Made by a program: the position numbers and the translations under genes | Shown: positions 44,420 to 56,758 of the stretch, one piece after another | Position numbering within the stretch: position 1 is the stretch's first letter | Layout: each line of letters begins with the position of its first letter | Notes under the pieces: model-generated | Seen by the model: only the letters and a program-made list of their open reading frames with translations | Databases searched by the model: none | Told to the model about the DNA's origin: nothing | Assembly (NCBI GenBank): GCA_000719695.1 | Contig: JOHN01000033.1 | Location: 32,232-96,231, forward strand | Direction: 5' to 3' | DNA from: Streptomyces sp. NRRL F-6131 | GTDB lineage: Bacteria; Actinomycetota; Actinomycetes; Streptomycetales; Streptomycetaceae | DNA: 64,000 nt

Positions 44420-46501
44420 TCATGGCGTCTCCTGGATGGGTGCGGTCTCGGGCGCCGCGGGCGCCGGCTCGTCGGCGCCGTCCTCGATGATCTCGCCCGT
44501 GGCGGTGTTCACGGCGGGTGCGGCAGGTGTACGGGACGACAACGCCGCCGCAACGGTCTCCGCAGTCCGGCGGCCGATGCCGGGGACGGCGCAGAGGTCG
44601 TCGACGGTGGCCGCCCGGAGCTTCTTCAGCGAGCCGAAGTGCTTGAGCAGCGCCTGACGGCGAGTCTCGCCGAGGCCGGGGACGGAGTCCAGTTCTCCGG
44701 CGGTGAGTCGCTTGGAACGCTTGCCGCGCTGGTAGGTGATGGCGAAGCGGTGGGCCTCGTCGCGGACCCGCTGGAGCAGGTAGAGGCCCTCGCTGCTGCG
44801 CGGGAGCACGACCGGGTCGTCCTCGCCGGGCAGCCAGACCTCCTCCAGCCGCTTGGCCAGGCCGCACAGCGCGACGTCGTCGATGCCGAGTTCGTCCAGG
44901 GCCCGCCGGGCGGCGGCCACCTGGGGCTGGCCGCCGTCGACGACCAGCAGCTGCGGCGGGTAGGCGAAGCGCTTGGGGCGGCCGTCCTCGGTGCGGCCGC
45001 CGTCCGCGGGGGCCGCACCGCCGAGCGCGGTGTCGGGGGCGCCGTCGGGGGCCGCGTCGGCCTCCTCCGGGCCCTCCTCGGGGACGGCCCACTCGCCGGT
45101 CTGCTCGCGCTCCTGGAGGTAGCGGCGGAAGCGGCGGCTGATCACCTCGTGCATCGAGCGGACGTCGTCCTGGCCCTCGAAGCCCTTGATCTGGAAGCGG
45201 CGGTACTCGCTCTTGCGGGCCAGCCCGTCCTCGAAGACGACCATGGAGGCGACCACGTCCTCGCCCTGCAGGTGGGAGATGTCGAAGCACTCGATGCGCA
45301 GCGGGACGCTGTCCAGCTCCAGCGCGTCGGCGATCTCCTGGAGGGCGCGGCTGCGGGTGGTGAGGTCGGAGGCGCGCTTGGTCTTGTGCAGCGCGAGCGC
45401 CTGCTGGGCGTTGCGCTGCACGGTGGCCATGAGGTCCTTCTTGTCGCCGCGCTGCGGGATCCGCAGGTCGACCTGGGCGCCGCGCAGGCCGCCCAGCCAC
45501 TGCCGGACCGGCTCGACGGGCTCGGGCAGGGCGGGGACGAGCACCTCGCGCGGGACGTTCTCGCTGCCGCCGCCGTAGAGCTGCTGGAGGGCGTGCTCGA
45601 CCAGGCCGGCGGTGTCGACGTCCTCGACCTTGTCGGTGACCCAGCCGCGCTGGCCGCGGACCCGGCCGCCGCGGACGTGGAAGATCTGGACGGCGGCCTC
45701 GAGTTCGTCCTCGGCCACGGCCAGCAGGTCGGCGTCGGTGGCGTCGGCGAGGACGATGGCGTTCTTCTCCATGGCGCGCTTGAGGGCGCCGATGTCGTCG
45801 CGCAGCCGGGCCGCCTTCTCGTACTCCATGTCGGCGGCGGCCTCCTGCATCTCGGTCTCCAGCCGGCGCAGGTAGTTGCCGGTGCGGCCGGCCATGAAGT
45901 CGCAGAAGTCCTCGGCGAGGGCGCGGTGCTCGTCGGCCGAGACCCGGCCGACGCAGGGCGCGGCGCACTTGCCGATGTAGCCGAGCAGACAGGGGCGGCC
46001 GACCTGGGCGGCGCGCTTGAAGACGCCGTTGGAGCAGGTGCGGACGGGGAAGACCCGCAGCAGCAGGTCGACGGTCTCGCGGATCGCCCAGGCGTGGCCG
46101 TAGGGGCCGAAGTAGCGCACGCCCTTCTTGTGCGCGCCGCGCATCACCTGGACCCGCGGGTACTCCTCGTTGAGGGTGACCGCGAGCTCCGGATAGCTCT
46201 TGTCGTCCCGGTACTTGACGTTGAACCGGGGGTCGAACTCCTTGATCCAGGAGTACTCCAGCTGGAGCGCCTCGACCTCGGTGGCCACCACGGTCCACTC
46301 CACCGCGGCGGCGGTGGTGACCATGGTCGCGGTGCGCGGGTGCAGCCCGGCGAGGTCCTGGAAGTAGGACGACAGCCGGGGCCGCAGGCTCTTGGCCTTG
46401 CCGACGTAGATGACCCGCCCGTGGGCGTCGCGGAACTTGTAGACACCGGGCGAGGTCGGGATCGCACCCGGCGCGGGGCGGTAGGTGGACGGGTCAGCCA
46501 T
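44420..46501 (-). CDS. uvrC: excinuclease ABC subunit C
   Basis: A 693-residue nuclease that makes both cuts in nucleotide excision repair. The GIY-YIG domain is at the N-terminus ([27 protein letters not shown] near 18-44). A UVR motif lies near 200-240, the RNase-H-like C-terminal nuclease near 390-560 ([24 protein letters not shown]), and helix-hairpin-helix motifs near 620-660 ([29 protein letters not shown]). A Glu/Ala/Asp-rich insert of about 35 residues precedes [10 protein letters not shown]. Confidence 0.97.
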   Translation of the reverse strand: MADPSTYRPAPGAIPTSPGVYKFRDAHGRVIYVGKAKSLRPRLSSYFQDLAGLHPRTATMVTTAAAVEWTVVATEVEALQLEYSWIKEFDPRFNVKYRDDKSYPELAVTLNEEYPRVQVMRGAHKKGVRYFGPYGHAWAIRETVDLLLRVFPVRTCSNGVFKRAAQVGRPCLLGYIGKCAAPCVGRVSADEHRALAEDFCDFMAGRTGNYLRRLETEMQEAAADMEYEKAARLRDDIGALKRAMEKNAIVLADATDADLLAVAEDELEAAVQIFHVRGGRVRGQRGWVTDKVEDVDTAGLVEHALQQLYGGGSENVPREVLVPALPEPVEPVRQWLGGLRGAQVDLRIPQRGDKKDLMATVQRNAQQALALHKTKRASDLTTRSRALQEIADALELDSVPLRIECFDISHLQGEDVVASMVVFEDGLARKSEYRRFQIKGFEGQDDVRSMHEVISRRFRRYLQEREQTGEWAVPEEGPEEADAAPDGAPDTALGGAAPADGGRTEDGRPKRFAYPPQLLVVDGGQPQVAAARRALDELGIDDVALCGLAKRLEEVWLPGEDDPVVLPRSSEGLYLLQRVRDEAHRFAITYQRGKRSKRLTAGELDSVPGLGETRRQALLKHFGSLKKLRAATVDDLCAVPGIGRRTAETVAAALSSRTPAAPAVNTATGEIIEDGADEPAPAAPETAPIQETP

Positions 46502-46552
46502 GGGTCCACCGTACCGACTCGGGCCGGGGGCGCGTGCGGGAGATCAACTGCT

Positions 46553-46993
46553 TCAGCGGGGAGTCACCTTGAGGTTGCCGTCCTCGACCACCACGTCGTA
46601 CGCGGGCAGCGGGGTGGGGGCCGGGCCGTCCATGACGGCGCCGTCGGCGATGCCGAACATGCTGCTGTGACAGGGGCATTGGATCTTCTGGTTCTTGACC
46701 TGGTCGACGATGCAGCCGGCGTGGGTGCACTTGGCGCTGAAGGCCTTGTACTGGCCCTCGGTGGGCTGGGTGACGACGATCCGCTTCTCGCGGTAGACGG
46801 TGCCGCCGCCGACCGGCACGGCGGAGGCCGGGCCGACGTCGACCGGGGTCTTGGCGGCGGAGCCGGAGTCGGTGGAGGACGCGGAGGAGGAGCAGCCGGA
46901 CACCGCGACGGTGCCGCCGGCGGCGAGGACGGCGGCGGCCCCGCAGAGCAGGGTGCGACGGGAGGGGGCGGGGCTCTCGGGGGCCTCGGACAT
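46553..46993 (-). CDS. Rieske [2Fe-2S] lipoprotein with Tat signal
   Basis: A 146-residue exported Rieske protein. SRRTLLCGAA near 11 is a twin-arginine signal with a hydrophobic run. VSGCSS near 31-34 is a lipobox, so it should be lipid-anchored outside the membrane. Ligands are CTHAGC near 89-94 and CPCHSS near 106-111, with the extra disulfide Cys of high-potential Rieske proteins. The linker is Ser/Ala-rich. Electron partner unknown. Monocistronic, between uvrA and uvrC. Confidence 0.9.
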   Translation of the reverse strand: MSEAPESPAPSRRTLLCGAAAVLAAGGTVAVSGCSSSASSTDSGSAAKTPVDVGPASAVPVGGGTVYREKRIVVTQPTEGQYKAFSAKCTHAGCIVDQVKNQKIQCPCHSSMFGIADGAVMDGPAPTPLPAYDVVVEDGNLKVTPR

Positions 46994-47010
46994 GGGTGCG
47001 CTCCTGTTCT

Positions 47011-47063
47011 CGGCGGCTCCGCGTGGTTCGGCGGCTTCGCGTGGTTCGGCGGTGGCTTCGCGG
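47011..47063. repeat. short tandem repeat upstream of the Rieske gene
   Basis: Two near-identical 18-bp units (CGGCGGCTCCGCGTGGTT and CGGCGGCTTCGCGTGGTT) and a partial third. It sits in the presumed promoter region. Confidence 0.75.
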
Positions 47064-47093
47064 CTGCGGGCCGCCGGGAATTCTATGCGTCGC

Positions 47094-47133
47094 GCTCCCG
47101 CCCGCCCCCGGGGTGCCGGGGGCGGGCGGGAGC
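47094..47133 (-). terminator. 18-bp perfect hairpin after uvrA
   Basis: GCTCCCGCCCGCCCCCGG and its complement around GGTG, 30 bp past the uvrA stop. Confidence 0.82.
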
Positions 47134-47161
47134 GGGCGGGCCGGGGCCCGGGCGCCGTCCG

Positions 47162-50080
<2,919 letters not shown>

Positions 50081-50348
50081 TGCTTCTGGCGCCTTTCTCC
50101 GGGGCGAGAGGGCTGGTGAACGAGGGGTGTACTACTTCCAGGATGCGGCAGCCAGCCTACTAGCTCACGCGTTCGATTATCGAGCTCGTCCAGTCGGGTC
50201 CACCCGAACGAGTGAGGTCGATCCGCGAAGCCTTGACGCGCGGACCGAAAAGCCCCTGCTCGGCGGAGGACGACGGCGGTAGCGTCACCTGGTCAACGAG
50301 CGGAGCCCCGCCCGGGCAACGCGCCGTCTCCCACAGAAGGCCGGATCG

Positions 50349-51104
50349 ATGACCGACCCGAAGACCGCATCCTCCTCCGGTTCCCCCGGCGCCGCCTCCG
50401 CCGCCCGGCACCTGGCCGGCGTCGAGGAGAGCACCCGGCACCTGCTGCACACCGTCGCCGAACTCGAGCCCGAGGCCCTCGCCGAGCCCTCCGCGCTGCC
50501 CGGCTGGACCCGCGGCCACGTGCTCGCCCACCTCGCCCGCAACGCCGACTCGCTGGTCAACCTGCTGAACGGCGCCCGCACCGGCACCGACATCCCGCAG
50601 TACCCGAGCGAGGAGGCCCGCGACCGCGACATCGCGGAGGGCGCGCCCCGCCCCCTCGACGTCCAGCTCGCCGACCTGCGCGCGTCCGACGAGCGCTTCA
50701 CCGCGGCCGCCGCCCTGCTGCCGCCCGGGGCCTGGTCGGCGCCGGTCCGGCACCGCAGCGGCGCCGTCTTCCCTGCGGCGGAGCTGCCCTGGAAGCGGCT
50801 GATGGAGGTCGAGTACCACCACGTCGACCTGGACGCCGGCTACACCCCCGCGCACTGGCCGGAGGCGTTCGCGTCCGCCGAGTTCCGCCGGCTCGCCGCC
50901 AAGCTGGCCGGCGCCGAGCTGCCCGCCGTCGAGCTGTTCTCCGAGGACACCGCCGAGCGCGCCGTGATCGGCACCGGCACCCCCGCCCTGACCGTCGAGG
51001 GCCCGGTCCGCGCCCTGCTCGCCTGGCTCTCCGGCCGGGCCGACGGCGACGGCCTGCGCCGCACCCCCGACACCGCCCTGCCCGCCCTCCCCCCGCTGGG
51101 CTGA
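50349..51104 (+). CDS. maleylpyruvate-isomerase-type mycothiol-dependent enzyme
   Basis: A 251-residue DinB-like four-helix bundle protein of the mycothiol-dependent maleylpyruvate isomerase family. VLAHLARNADSLVNLL near 57 gives the first metal-ligand His, and EVEYHHVDL near 160 the others. The C-terminal domain covers about 180-250. Streptomyces has several such enzymes using mycothiol in detoxification or ring-cleavage isomerisation. GAGGACGAC-type leader with an AGGCCGGATCG region before ATG 50349. Probably followed by the MBL gene in the same transcript, 58 bp on. Confidence 0.85.
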   Translation: MTDPKTASSSGSPGAASAARHLAGVEESTRHLLHTVAELEPEALAEPSALPGWTRGHVLAHLARNADSLVNLLNGARTGTDIPQYPSEEARDRDIAEGAPRPLDVQLADLRASDERFTAAAALLPPGAWSAPVRHRSGAVFPAAELPWKRLMEVEYHHVDLDAGYTPAHWPEAFASAEFRRLAAKLAGAELPAVELFSEDTAERAVIGTGTPALTVEGPVRALLAWLSGRADGDGLRRTPDTALPALPPLG

Positions 51105-51162
51105 CCGGCCCGCCGGGCGCGAGGATGGCCCTGACCCTGTAGACCCGACAAGGAGCGGACGG

Positions 51163-51816
51163 ATGACGTACCACGGAGCGGTCAAGGTCGGCGGGCCGCC
51201 GGACGTGCGCGAGCTGGCGCACCTGATCATCACCAAGGTGGCGGTCGGCCCGTACGACAACAACGCCTACCTGCTGCGCTGCCGCGACACCGACGAGCAG
51301 CTGCTGATCGACGCCGCGGCGGACGCGCCGGTGCTGCTGGAGACCGTCGGCGAGCGGCTGGCCACCGTGGTCACCACCCACCGGCACCACGACCACTGGG
51401 CGGCGCTGGCCGAGGTGGTCGCCGCCACCGGCGCCCGCACCGCGGCCGGCGAGCACGACGCGGAGGGCATCGAGGTCCCCACCGCGCTGCCGCTCGCGGA
51501 CGGCGACACCCTCGCCGTGGGCCGCTGCGAGCTGACCGTCCGGCACCTGGTCGGCCACACCCCCGGCGCGATCGTGCTGGTCTACGACGACCCGCAGGGC
51601 CATCCGCACGTGTTCACCGGCGACTGCCTCTTCCCCGGCGGCGTCGGCAACACCTGGGGCGACAAGGACGCGTTCGCCAGTCTGTTCCGGGACGTCAACG
51701 AGAAGATCTTCGACGCGCTGCCGGACGAGGCCTGGGTCTACCCCGGCCACGGCAACGACACCACTCTCGGCGCCGAGCGCCCGCACCTCGCCGAGTGGCG
51801 CGAGCGCGGCTGGTAG
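51163..51816 (+). CDS. MBL-fold metallo-hydrolase (glyoxalase II-like)
   Basis: A 217-residue metallo-beta-lactamase-fold hydrolase. TTHRHHDHW near 66-74 is the H-x-H-x-D-H metal site. VGHTPGAIVLV near 128, TGDCLFPGG near 148 and YPGHGNDTT near 192 supply the other metal ligands. A thioester or lactone substrate is likely, in line with the neighbouring mycothiol-type enzyme; this is inference. The start ATG has AAGGAG upstream. Its last 37 bp, with the stop, are part of a 50-bp inverted duplication (see 51938-51987). Confidence 0.9.
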   Translation: MTYHGAVKVGGPPDVRELAHLIITKVAVGPYDNNAYLLRCRDTDEQLLIDAAADAPVLLETVGERLATVVTTHRHHDHWAALAEVVAATGARTAAGEHDAEGIEVPTALPLADGDTLAVGRCELTVRHLVGHTPGAIVLVYDDPQGHPHVFTGDCLFPGGVGNTWGDKDAFASLFRDVNEKIFDALPDEAWVYPGHGNDTTLGAERPHLAEWRERGW

Positions 51817-52807
51817 CCCCGGGACGGCGAACGGGGCGGGCCCCCGACCCGCCGGCGGGCGCGGGCGCGCGCCCCCGCGCGTCTGGCTGCGCGGGGACGG
51901 CCACGCGGCGCAGGGCGGGGCGCGGCGCCGCGCGGTGCGCCGTCCCGGGGCTACCAGCCGCGCTCGCGCCACTCGGCGAGGTGCGGGGCAGCACCAGCTT
52001 CACCCCGATGAAGCCGAGGATGACCGACAGGCCGTACGACAGGTGGACCAGCTTCTTCAGCAGACCGCCGATCAGGAAGTACAGCTGGCGCAGGCCCATC
52101 AGGGCGAAGGCGTTGGCGGTGAAGACGATGTACGGGTCCTGGGTCAGGCCGAAGATCGCCGGGATCGAGTCCAGCGCGAACAGGACGTCGGTGGTGCCGA
52201 TCGCCAGCATGACGATCAGCATCGGGGTCATCAGCCGGCGGCCGTTCTCCCGGATGAAGAGCTTGGTGCCGTGGTACTTGTCGGTCGACGGGAAGCGCTG
52301 CTCGATCGACTTGAGCAGGCGGTTCTCCTCGAACTCCTCCTCCTCGTCGGCCCGCGCCTCCTTGATCAGCTTCCAGGCCGTCCAGATCAGGAAGCCGCCG
52401 AAGATGAAGAACACCCAGGAGAACTGGGCGACCAGGGCGGCGCCGCCGGCGATGAAGACCGCGCGCAGCACCAGGGCGATGATCACACCGAACATCAGCA
52501 CGCGCTGCTGGTAGATCCTCGGCACCGCGAACTTGCTCATGATCAGGATGAAGACGAACAGGTTGTCGACGCTGAGCGACTTCTCGGTGATGTAACCGGC
52601 GAAGAACTCACCGGCCGGCGTCGCCCCGGAGTGCCACCAGAAGAAACCGCCGAAGATCGCCGCCAGCACCACCCAGACCGTGGTCCAGATGCCGGCTTCC
52701 TTGATCGAGACCTCGTGCGGCTTGCGGCCGCCGATGAAGAAATCGGCCACGACCAGCGCCAACAGCACCACGATCGTGCCGACCCACAGACTTACGGAAA
52801 CGTCCAC
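51695..52807 (-). CDS. TerC/Alx family membrane protein, C-terminal end replaced
   Basis: The first 272 residues are a normal TerC: membrane helices, FFIGGRKPHE near 24, TEKSLSVDNLFVFILIMSKFAVP near 75, TTDVLFALDSIPAIFGLTQDPYIVFTANAFALMGLRQLYFL near 205-245, and ILGFIGVKLVL near 262-272. Metal-export relatives (Alx/MntP-like) handle manganese. At 51988 the frame leaves TerC and enters an inverted copy of the MBL gene's end, running on in antisense to 51695 as Arg/Pro-rich nonsense. The last membrane helix and tail, about 50-60 residues, are missing. GTG 52807 with GGAGGAG. The region could be broken in nature or misassembled. Confidence 0.7.
   Translation of the reverse strand: MDVSVSLWVGTIVVLLALVVADFFIGGRKPHEVSIKEAGIWTTVWVVLAAIFGGFFWWHSGATPAGEFFAGYITEKSLSVDNLFVFILIMSKFAVPRIYQQRVLMFGVIIALVLRAVFIAGGAALVAQFSWVFFIFGGFLIWTAWKLIKEARADEEEEFEENRLLKSIEQRFPSTDKYHGTKLFIRENGRRLMTPMLIVMLAIGTTDVLFALDSIPAIFGLTQDPYIVFTANAFALMGLRQLYFLIGGLLKKLVHLSYGLSVILGFIGVKLVLPRTSPSGASAAGSPGTAHRAAPRPALRRVAVPAQPDARGRAPAPAGGSGARPVRRPGATSRARATRRGAGARRREWCRCRGRGRPRPRPAARRRSSR
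51780..51829 (+). repeat. 50-bp inverted duplication, left arm (end of MBL gene)
   Basis: Perfect reverse complement of 51938-51987, with 108 bp between the arms. Includes the last codons, the stop and 13 bp after the stop of the MBL gene. Confidence 0.95.
51938..51987 (-). repeat. 50-bp inverted duplication, right arm (inside terC frame)
   Basis: Inverted copy of the MBL gene end, joined directly to the truncated terC coding sequence at about 51988. Confidence 0.95.
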
Positions 52808-52815
52808 TACTGCTC

Positions 52816-52855
52816 CTCCGGCAGGTAGGCGAGACAGTCATCGTCACTGCCGGAG
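52816..52855 (-). promoter_or_regulatory. RBS-sequestering hairpin of the terC leader
   Basis: CTCCGGCAG (minus strand, 52847-52855) can pair with CTGCCGGAG (52816-52824), whose GGAG is part of the terC ribosome site. The first arm also forms the 3' strand of the aptamer stem, so the two folds exclude each other. Confidence 0.75.
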
Positions 52856-52966
52856 GTCTCTTCCGCCCGCCGGACGCGCGGCTGCGCGTCCGCGGACCAG
52901 CGCCCCGGGATGCCGCGACGGGCACCCGTGATGACGGGGACGACTGCGTGGGAATACTCCCCTCCG
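52851..52966 (-). promoter_or_regulatory. yybP-ykoY (manganese) riboswitch upstream of terC
   Basis: Read on the minus strand, CGGAGG opens the closing stem and is followed at once by GGAGTA, giving the conserved GGGGAGTA block. The element continues with GTCATCACGG and ends with AGAGACCTCCG, so CGGAGG and CCTCCG pair as P1. These are the hallmark elements of yybP-ykoY aptamers, which sense Mn2+ and commonly precede terC/alx genes. A translational expression platform overlaps its 3' strand. Confidence 0.82.
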
Positions 52967-53049
52967 CTGCAAGAAGGGTAACAGCACTCCCAAGGAAAGG
53001 TAAAGAAGGTAAAGGACCGTCAGGGGACGGGGCGGCTCGGAGGGACGGG

Positions 53050-53631
53050 TCAGAGGAACGGCTCGATGGCCGGCAGCAGGTCCTGGAAGGTCCGGCCCTT
53101 GGCCGGGGCGCCGATCGCCTGCATCTCCCAGCCGCCGGCGCCGTCCCGGAACACCTTCGCCATCACCTGCCCGGTGTGCGGGCCACCGCCGGTCAGCTCG
53201 TAGCGGGCCAGCTCCAGCCCCGTCGACTCGTCCACCAGCCGGCAGTGCGCGTTCTGCACCTCGGCGAAGCTCTGCCCGGTGTAGGAGCTGACCGTGAACA
53301 CCACCTGGGTGATGTGCGGCGGCACGTGCGCCAGGTCCACCAGGATCGTCTCGTCGTCCTCCCCCGCCCCCGCGCCGCCGACCAGGTTGTCCCCGGTGTG
53401 CCGGACGGACCCGTCCGAACTCTCCAGGTGCTGGAAGAAGACCACGTCGGACGGGGTCCGCTCGGCGTACAGCAGCGCCGAGGCGTCCAGATCGATCTGC
53501 CGGGTCCGACTGCCGAACAGGCCCCGCCGGGGCGCCGCCCGCCAGCCCAGACCCATCCGGACCACGGTCAGCGTCTCCCCCGGGCCCTTCTGCAGGCTGA
53601 CCCGCTGCCCCTTGGCCAGGTTCACCGACAC
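53050..53631 (-). CDS. TerD family protein
   Basis: A 193-residue TerD domain protein of the tellurium-resistance/stress family, which binds calcium in relatives. GTG 53631 gives VSVNLAKGQRVSLQKG, the usual first strand, with GAGAGGA upstream. GLGWRAAPRRG near 28, IDLDASALLY near 47 and the closing PAKGRTFQDLLPAIEPF are family parts. The Asp-rich GAGEDDETILVDL block near 87-99 is the Ca-binding loop. The usual Asp after GLGW is replaced by Arg and an Ala/Arg insert follows. It probably belongs with terC functionally; they are 250 bp apart. Confidence 0.85.
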   Translation of the reverse strand: MSVNLAKGQRVSLQKGPGETLTVVRMGLGWRAAPRRGLFGSRTRQIDLDASALLYAERTPSDVVFFQHLESSDGSVRHTGDNLVGGAGAGEDDETILVDLAHVPPHITQVVFTVSSYTGQSFAEVQNAHCRLVDESTGLELARYELTGGGPHTGQVMAKVFRDGAGGWEMQAIGAPAKGRTFQDLLPAIEPFL

Positions 53632-53884
53632 GGAGCTGTCCTCTCTGCCCGGCCGCGCGGGATCCCCGCGCCGGCTCCACGGTGGAACACCCCGTTGCCG
53701 TCCCCCGGCTGAGGCCCCCTCTTCCGGCCGCCCGACCAGCGACGGCACCGCAGGCCAGCCTAGGCCCTGCGGTCGAACGCGTTTCCCGCCGTGTACCCCT
53801 CCGGGCGAGGGCCGATACCCCGCCGGGCCGGACCGCGAACGGAACCGGCCACGCCCGGCGGAACTCGGGACCCCTGGCCGCTCC

Positions 53885-55978
53885 CTACGCGATACCGGCC
53901 TCCCGCATCTGGCGCAGCTCCTTCTTCAGCTCCTTGACCTCGTCCCGCAGCCGGGCCGCCACCTCGAACTGGAGGTCGGTCGCGGCGGCGTGCATCCGCT
54001 CGGTCATCGACTGGATCAGCTCGGCCAGCTCGGCGGCCGGCATCGACTTCGCCGGCTTGCGGTCGGCCCCCAGGGCCGGCACCGGGGCCTTGCCCTTGGC
54101 GCCCGGCGCGCGGTAGCCGGTGGCGAGCAGCTCGTCGGTGTCCACGTCCTCGCGGGCGAGGGTGTCCAGGATGTCGCCGATCTTCTTGCGCAGCGGCTGC
54201 GGGTCGATGCCGTGCTTCTTGTTGTACTCCTGCTGGACCGCCCGGCGGCGGTTGGTCTCGTCGATGGCCTTCTCCATCGACGGGGTGATCCGGTCCGCGT
54301 ACATGTGGACCTGTCCGGAGACGTTGCGGGCCGCGCGGCCGATGGTCTGGATCAGCGAGGTGCCGGAGCGCAGGAAGCCCTCCTTGTCGGCGTCCAGGAT
54401 CGCCACCAGGGAGACCTCGGGGAGGTCCAGGCCCTCGCGGAGCAGGTTGATGCCGACCAGCACGTCGTACCGGCCGGCCCGCAGCTCGCGCAGCAGCTCG
54501 ACCCGGCGCAGGGTGTCCACGTCGCTGTGCAGGTACCGGACCCGGATGTCCAGGCCGAGCATGTAGTCGGTGAGGTCCTCCGCCATCTTCTTGGTGAGGG
54601 TGGTGACCAGGACGCGCTCGTCCTTCTCCACCCGCTTGCGGACCTCGTGCACCAGGTCGTCGATCTGGCCCTCGGTCGGCTTGACGATCACCTCGGGGTC
54701 GATCAGGCCGGTCGGGCGGATGATCTGCTCGACCTGGCCGTCGCCCCGGGACAGCTCGTACTGGCCCGGGGTCGCCGACAGGTAGACGGTCTGGCCGATC
54801 CGCTCGAGGAACTCCTCCCACTTCAGCGGGCGGTTGTCCATCGCGGAGGGAAGCCGGAAGCCGTGCTCGACCAGGGTGCGCTTGCGCGAGGCGTCGCCCT
54901 CGTACATCGCGCCGATCTGCGGGACGGTGACGTGCGACTCGTCGATGACCAGGAGGAAGTCCTCCGGGAAGTAGTCCAGCAGGGTGTTCGGCGGGGAGCC
55001 GGGCTCGCGGCCGTCGAAGTGCATCGAGTAGTTCTCGACGCCGGAGCAGGTGCCGATCTGGCGGAGCATCTCGAGGTCGTAGGTGGTGCGCATGCGCAGC
55101 CGCTGGGCCTCCAGCAGCTTGCCCTGCTTCTCCATCCTGGCCAGGGTCTCGGCCAGCTCCTTCTCGATGTCCGTGACCGCGCGCTCCATCCGCTCCGGGC
55201 CGGCCACGTAGTGCGACGCCGGGAAGACGTACACGGAGTCGTCCTGGCTGATGATCTCGCCGGTGAGCGGGTGCAGCGTGTACAGCGCCTCGATCTCGTC
55301 GCCGAACATCTCGATCCGGACGGCCAGCTCCTCGTAGACCGGGAAGATCTCGATGGTGTCGCCGCGGACCCGGAAGGTGCCCCGGCTGAAGGCGAGGTCG
55401 TTGCGGGTGTACTGGATGTCGACGAACCGCCGGAGCAGGACGTCCCGGTCGATCTCCTCGCCGACCTTCAGCCGCACCATCCGGTCCACGTACTCCTGCG
55501 GGGTGCCGAGGCCGTAGATGCAGGAGACCGACGCGACCACGATCACGTCCCGGCGGGTCAGCAGCGAGTTGGTCGCCGAGTGGCGCAGCCGCTCGACCTC
55601 CTCGTTGATCGAGGAGTCCTTCTCGATGTAGGTGTCCGTCTGGGGGACGTACGCCTCGGGCTGGTAGTAGTCGTAGTACGAGACGAAGTACTCGACCGCG
55701 TTGTTCGGCAGCAGCTCGCGGAACTCGTTCGCCAGCTGCGCGGCCAGCGTCTTGTTCGGCGCCATCACCAGGGTGGGCCGCTGCAGCTTCTCGATCATCC
55801 AGGCCGTGGTGGCCGACTTGCCGGTACCGGTGGCGCCCAGCAGGACGACGTCCTTCTCCCCGCCCCGGATCCGCCGTTCCAACTCGGCGATCGCGGCGGG
55901 CTGGTCACCGTTCGGCTGGTAGGGACTGACGACCTCGAAGGGCGCCACTGACCGCTCAATACTCGTGATGGGTCGCAC
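53885..55978 (-). CDS. uvrB: excinuclease ABC subunit B
   Basis: A 697-residue helicase-like damage-verification protein. GTG 55978 has GGTGGAGG upstream. Walker [12 protein letters not shown] is near 42, the beta-hairpin region [24 protein letters not shown] near 92-115, DESHVT near 340, and helicase motif [16 protein letters not shown] near 540. The C-terminal UVR motif ([21 protein letters not shown]) binds UvrC. Full-length and intact. uvrA, uvrB and uvrC all lie within 12 kb here. Confidence 0.97.
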   Translation of the reverse strand: MRPITSIERSVAPFEVVSPYQPNGDQPAAIAELERRIRGGEKDVVLLGATGTGKSATTAWMIEKLQRPTLVMAPNKTLAAQLANEFRELLPNNAVEYFVSYYDYYQPEAYVPQTDTYIEKDSSINEEVERLRHSATNSLLTRRDVIVVASVSCIYGLGTPQEYVDRMVRLKVGEEIDRDVLLRRFVDIQYTRNDLAFSRGTFRVRGDTIEIFPVYEELAVRIEMFGDEIEALYTLHPLTGEIISQDDSVYVFPASHYVAGPERMERAVTDIEKELAETLARMEKQGKLLEAQRLRMRTTYDLEMLRQIGTCSGVENYSMHFDGREPGSPPNTLLDYFPEDFLLVIDESHVTVPQIGAMYEGDASRKRTLVEHGFRLPSAMDNRPLKWEEFLERIGQTVYLSATPGQYELSRGDGQVEQIIRPTGLIDPEVIVKPTEGQIDDLVHEVRKRVEKDERVLVTTLTKKMAEDLTDYMLGLDIRVRYLHSDVDTLRRVELLRELRAGRYDVLVGINLLREGLDLPEVSLVAILDADKEGFLRSGTSLIQTIGRAARNVSGQVHMYADRITPSMEKAIDETNRRRAVQQEYNKKHGIDPQPLRKKIGDILDTLAREDVDTDELLATGYRAPGAKGKAPVPALGADRKPAKSMPAAELAELIQSMTERMHAAATDLQFEVAARLRDEVKELKKELRQMREAGIA

Positions 55979-56022
55979 GCCTCCACCGTACGACCCCCCA
56001 CCGACACCCGGGGCCCGATCGC

Positions 56023-56331
56023 TCAGGCCGCGTGAGCCTCGAACCTGATGGCGGGCTCCCCGGCGGGGTCGATGCGGACGGCGGAGTCGAAGGCGGCGGC
56101 CAGGCGCTCGATCAACGGCAGGGTGGGATCCACCCCGCTCTCCTCGATGCTCTCGACGGTCTCCTCGTCCAGCCCGGCCCGTGCGGCGAGCTCGGCGGCC
56201 GTCCACCCCAGCGCCGACCGGCGGACGTACACCGCCTCGGCCAGTGCCATCCGCCGCCCGGCCGCCCGGTACTCCTCGGTCTCCCGGTGCTCCGGCGGCA
56301 CGACCCAGCGGGTGTGGTAGCCGCTGCTCAT
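56023..56331 (-). CDS. XRE-type antitoxin (HigA-like) of a type II TA pair
   Basis: A 102-residue DNA-binding antitoxin. ATG 56331 has GAGGAGGAG upstream. The HTH is near 45-75 ([26 protein letters not shown]). A C-terminal strand ([20 protein letters not shown]) likely binds the toxin or dimerises. Its start overlaps the toxin stop (ATGA), with the toxin gene first, the HigBA-type order. It should repress its own operon. Confidence 0.82.
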   Translation of the reverse strand: MSSGYHTRWVVPPEHRETEEYRAAGRRMALAEAVYVRRSALGWTAAELAARAGLDEETVESIEESGVDPTLPLIERLAAAFDSAVRIDPAGEPAIRFEAHAA

Positions 56332-56702
56332 CGCTCCTCCTCGTCCCTGTCGTAGACCTGGTGGTCCCCGGCCGGGCCGTGCTCGGCCTCGCACAGCTTC
56401 TGGGCCCGGTGCGCCCGCCCCACCTCGTCGCTCTCGCGGTTCCTAGTCTTGCGGAAGACGGTCAGAAGCACAGCCCGCCGGGAGGGGGCGAGCCAGTACG
56501 TGATCCGCATCGGCCCGATCCGCAGTTCCCGCAGCGGGCCGCCAAGATGGCTGGCCAGCGGGAACGTCAGCAGTTCCCCGTCGTCGGCCAGCCGGTCCGC
56601 GACACGTTCCGCCGCCCGGTACTCGGCGATCGAGCAGGTGCGCAGCCACGCGCGCACCTCGGGCTCGATCTCGATCGTCCAGGCCTGCCGGTCCCCGGTC
56701 AC
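56328..56702 (-). CDS. RelE/ParE-superfamily (HigB/Gp49-like) toxin
   Basis: A 124-residue RelE-fold toxin, a ribosome-dependent mRNase in characterised relatives. [13 protein letters not shown] near 8-20, a helix, [28 protein letters not shown] near 45-72 and [14 protein letters not shown] near 75-88 are the fold's strand order, with basic residues on the active face. A 30-residue Asp/Glu/Arg tail is longer than usual. First gene of the TA operon. Confidence 0.8.
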   Translation of the reverse strand: MTGDRQAWTIEIEPEVRAWLRTCSIAEYRAAERVADRLADDGELLTFPLASHLGGPLRELRIGPMRITYWLAPSRRAVLLTVFRKTRNRESDEVGRAHRAQKLCEAEHGPAGDHQVYDRDEEER

Positions 56703-56758
56703 TCGCTCCCCCTCCGTTCCGCAGAGAGCAACGCCTGACCGGCGCGGAGGTCACGCTG

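Noticed and set aside
50173-50183. LexA/SOS box upstream of uvrA (TCGATTATCGA)
   Set aside because: It is a short perfect palindrome but does not match the actinobacterial GAAC-N4-GTTC-type SOS box.
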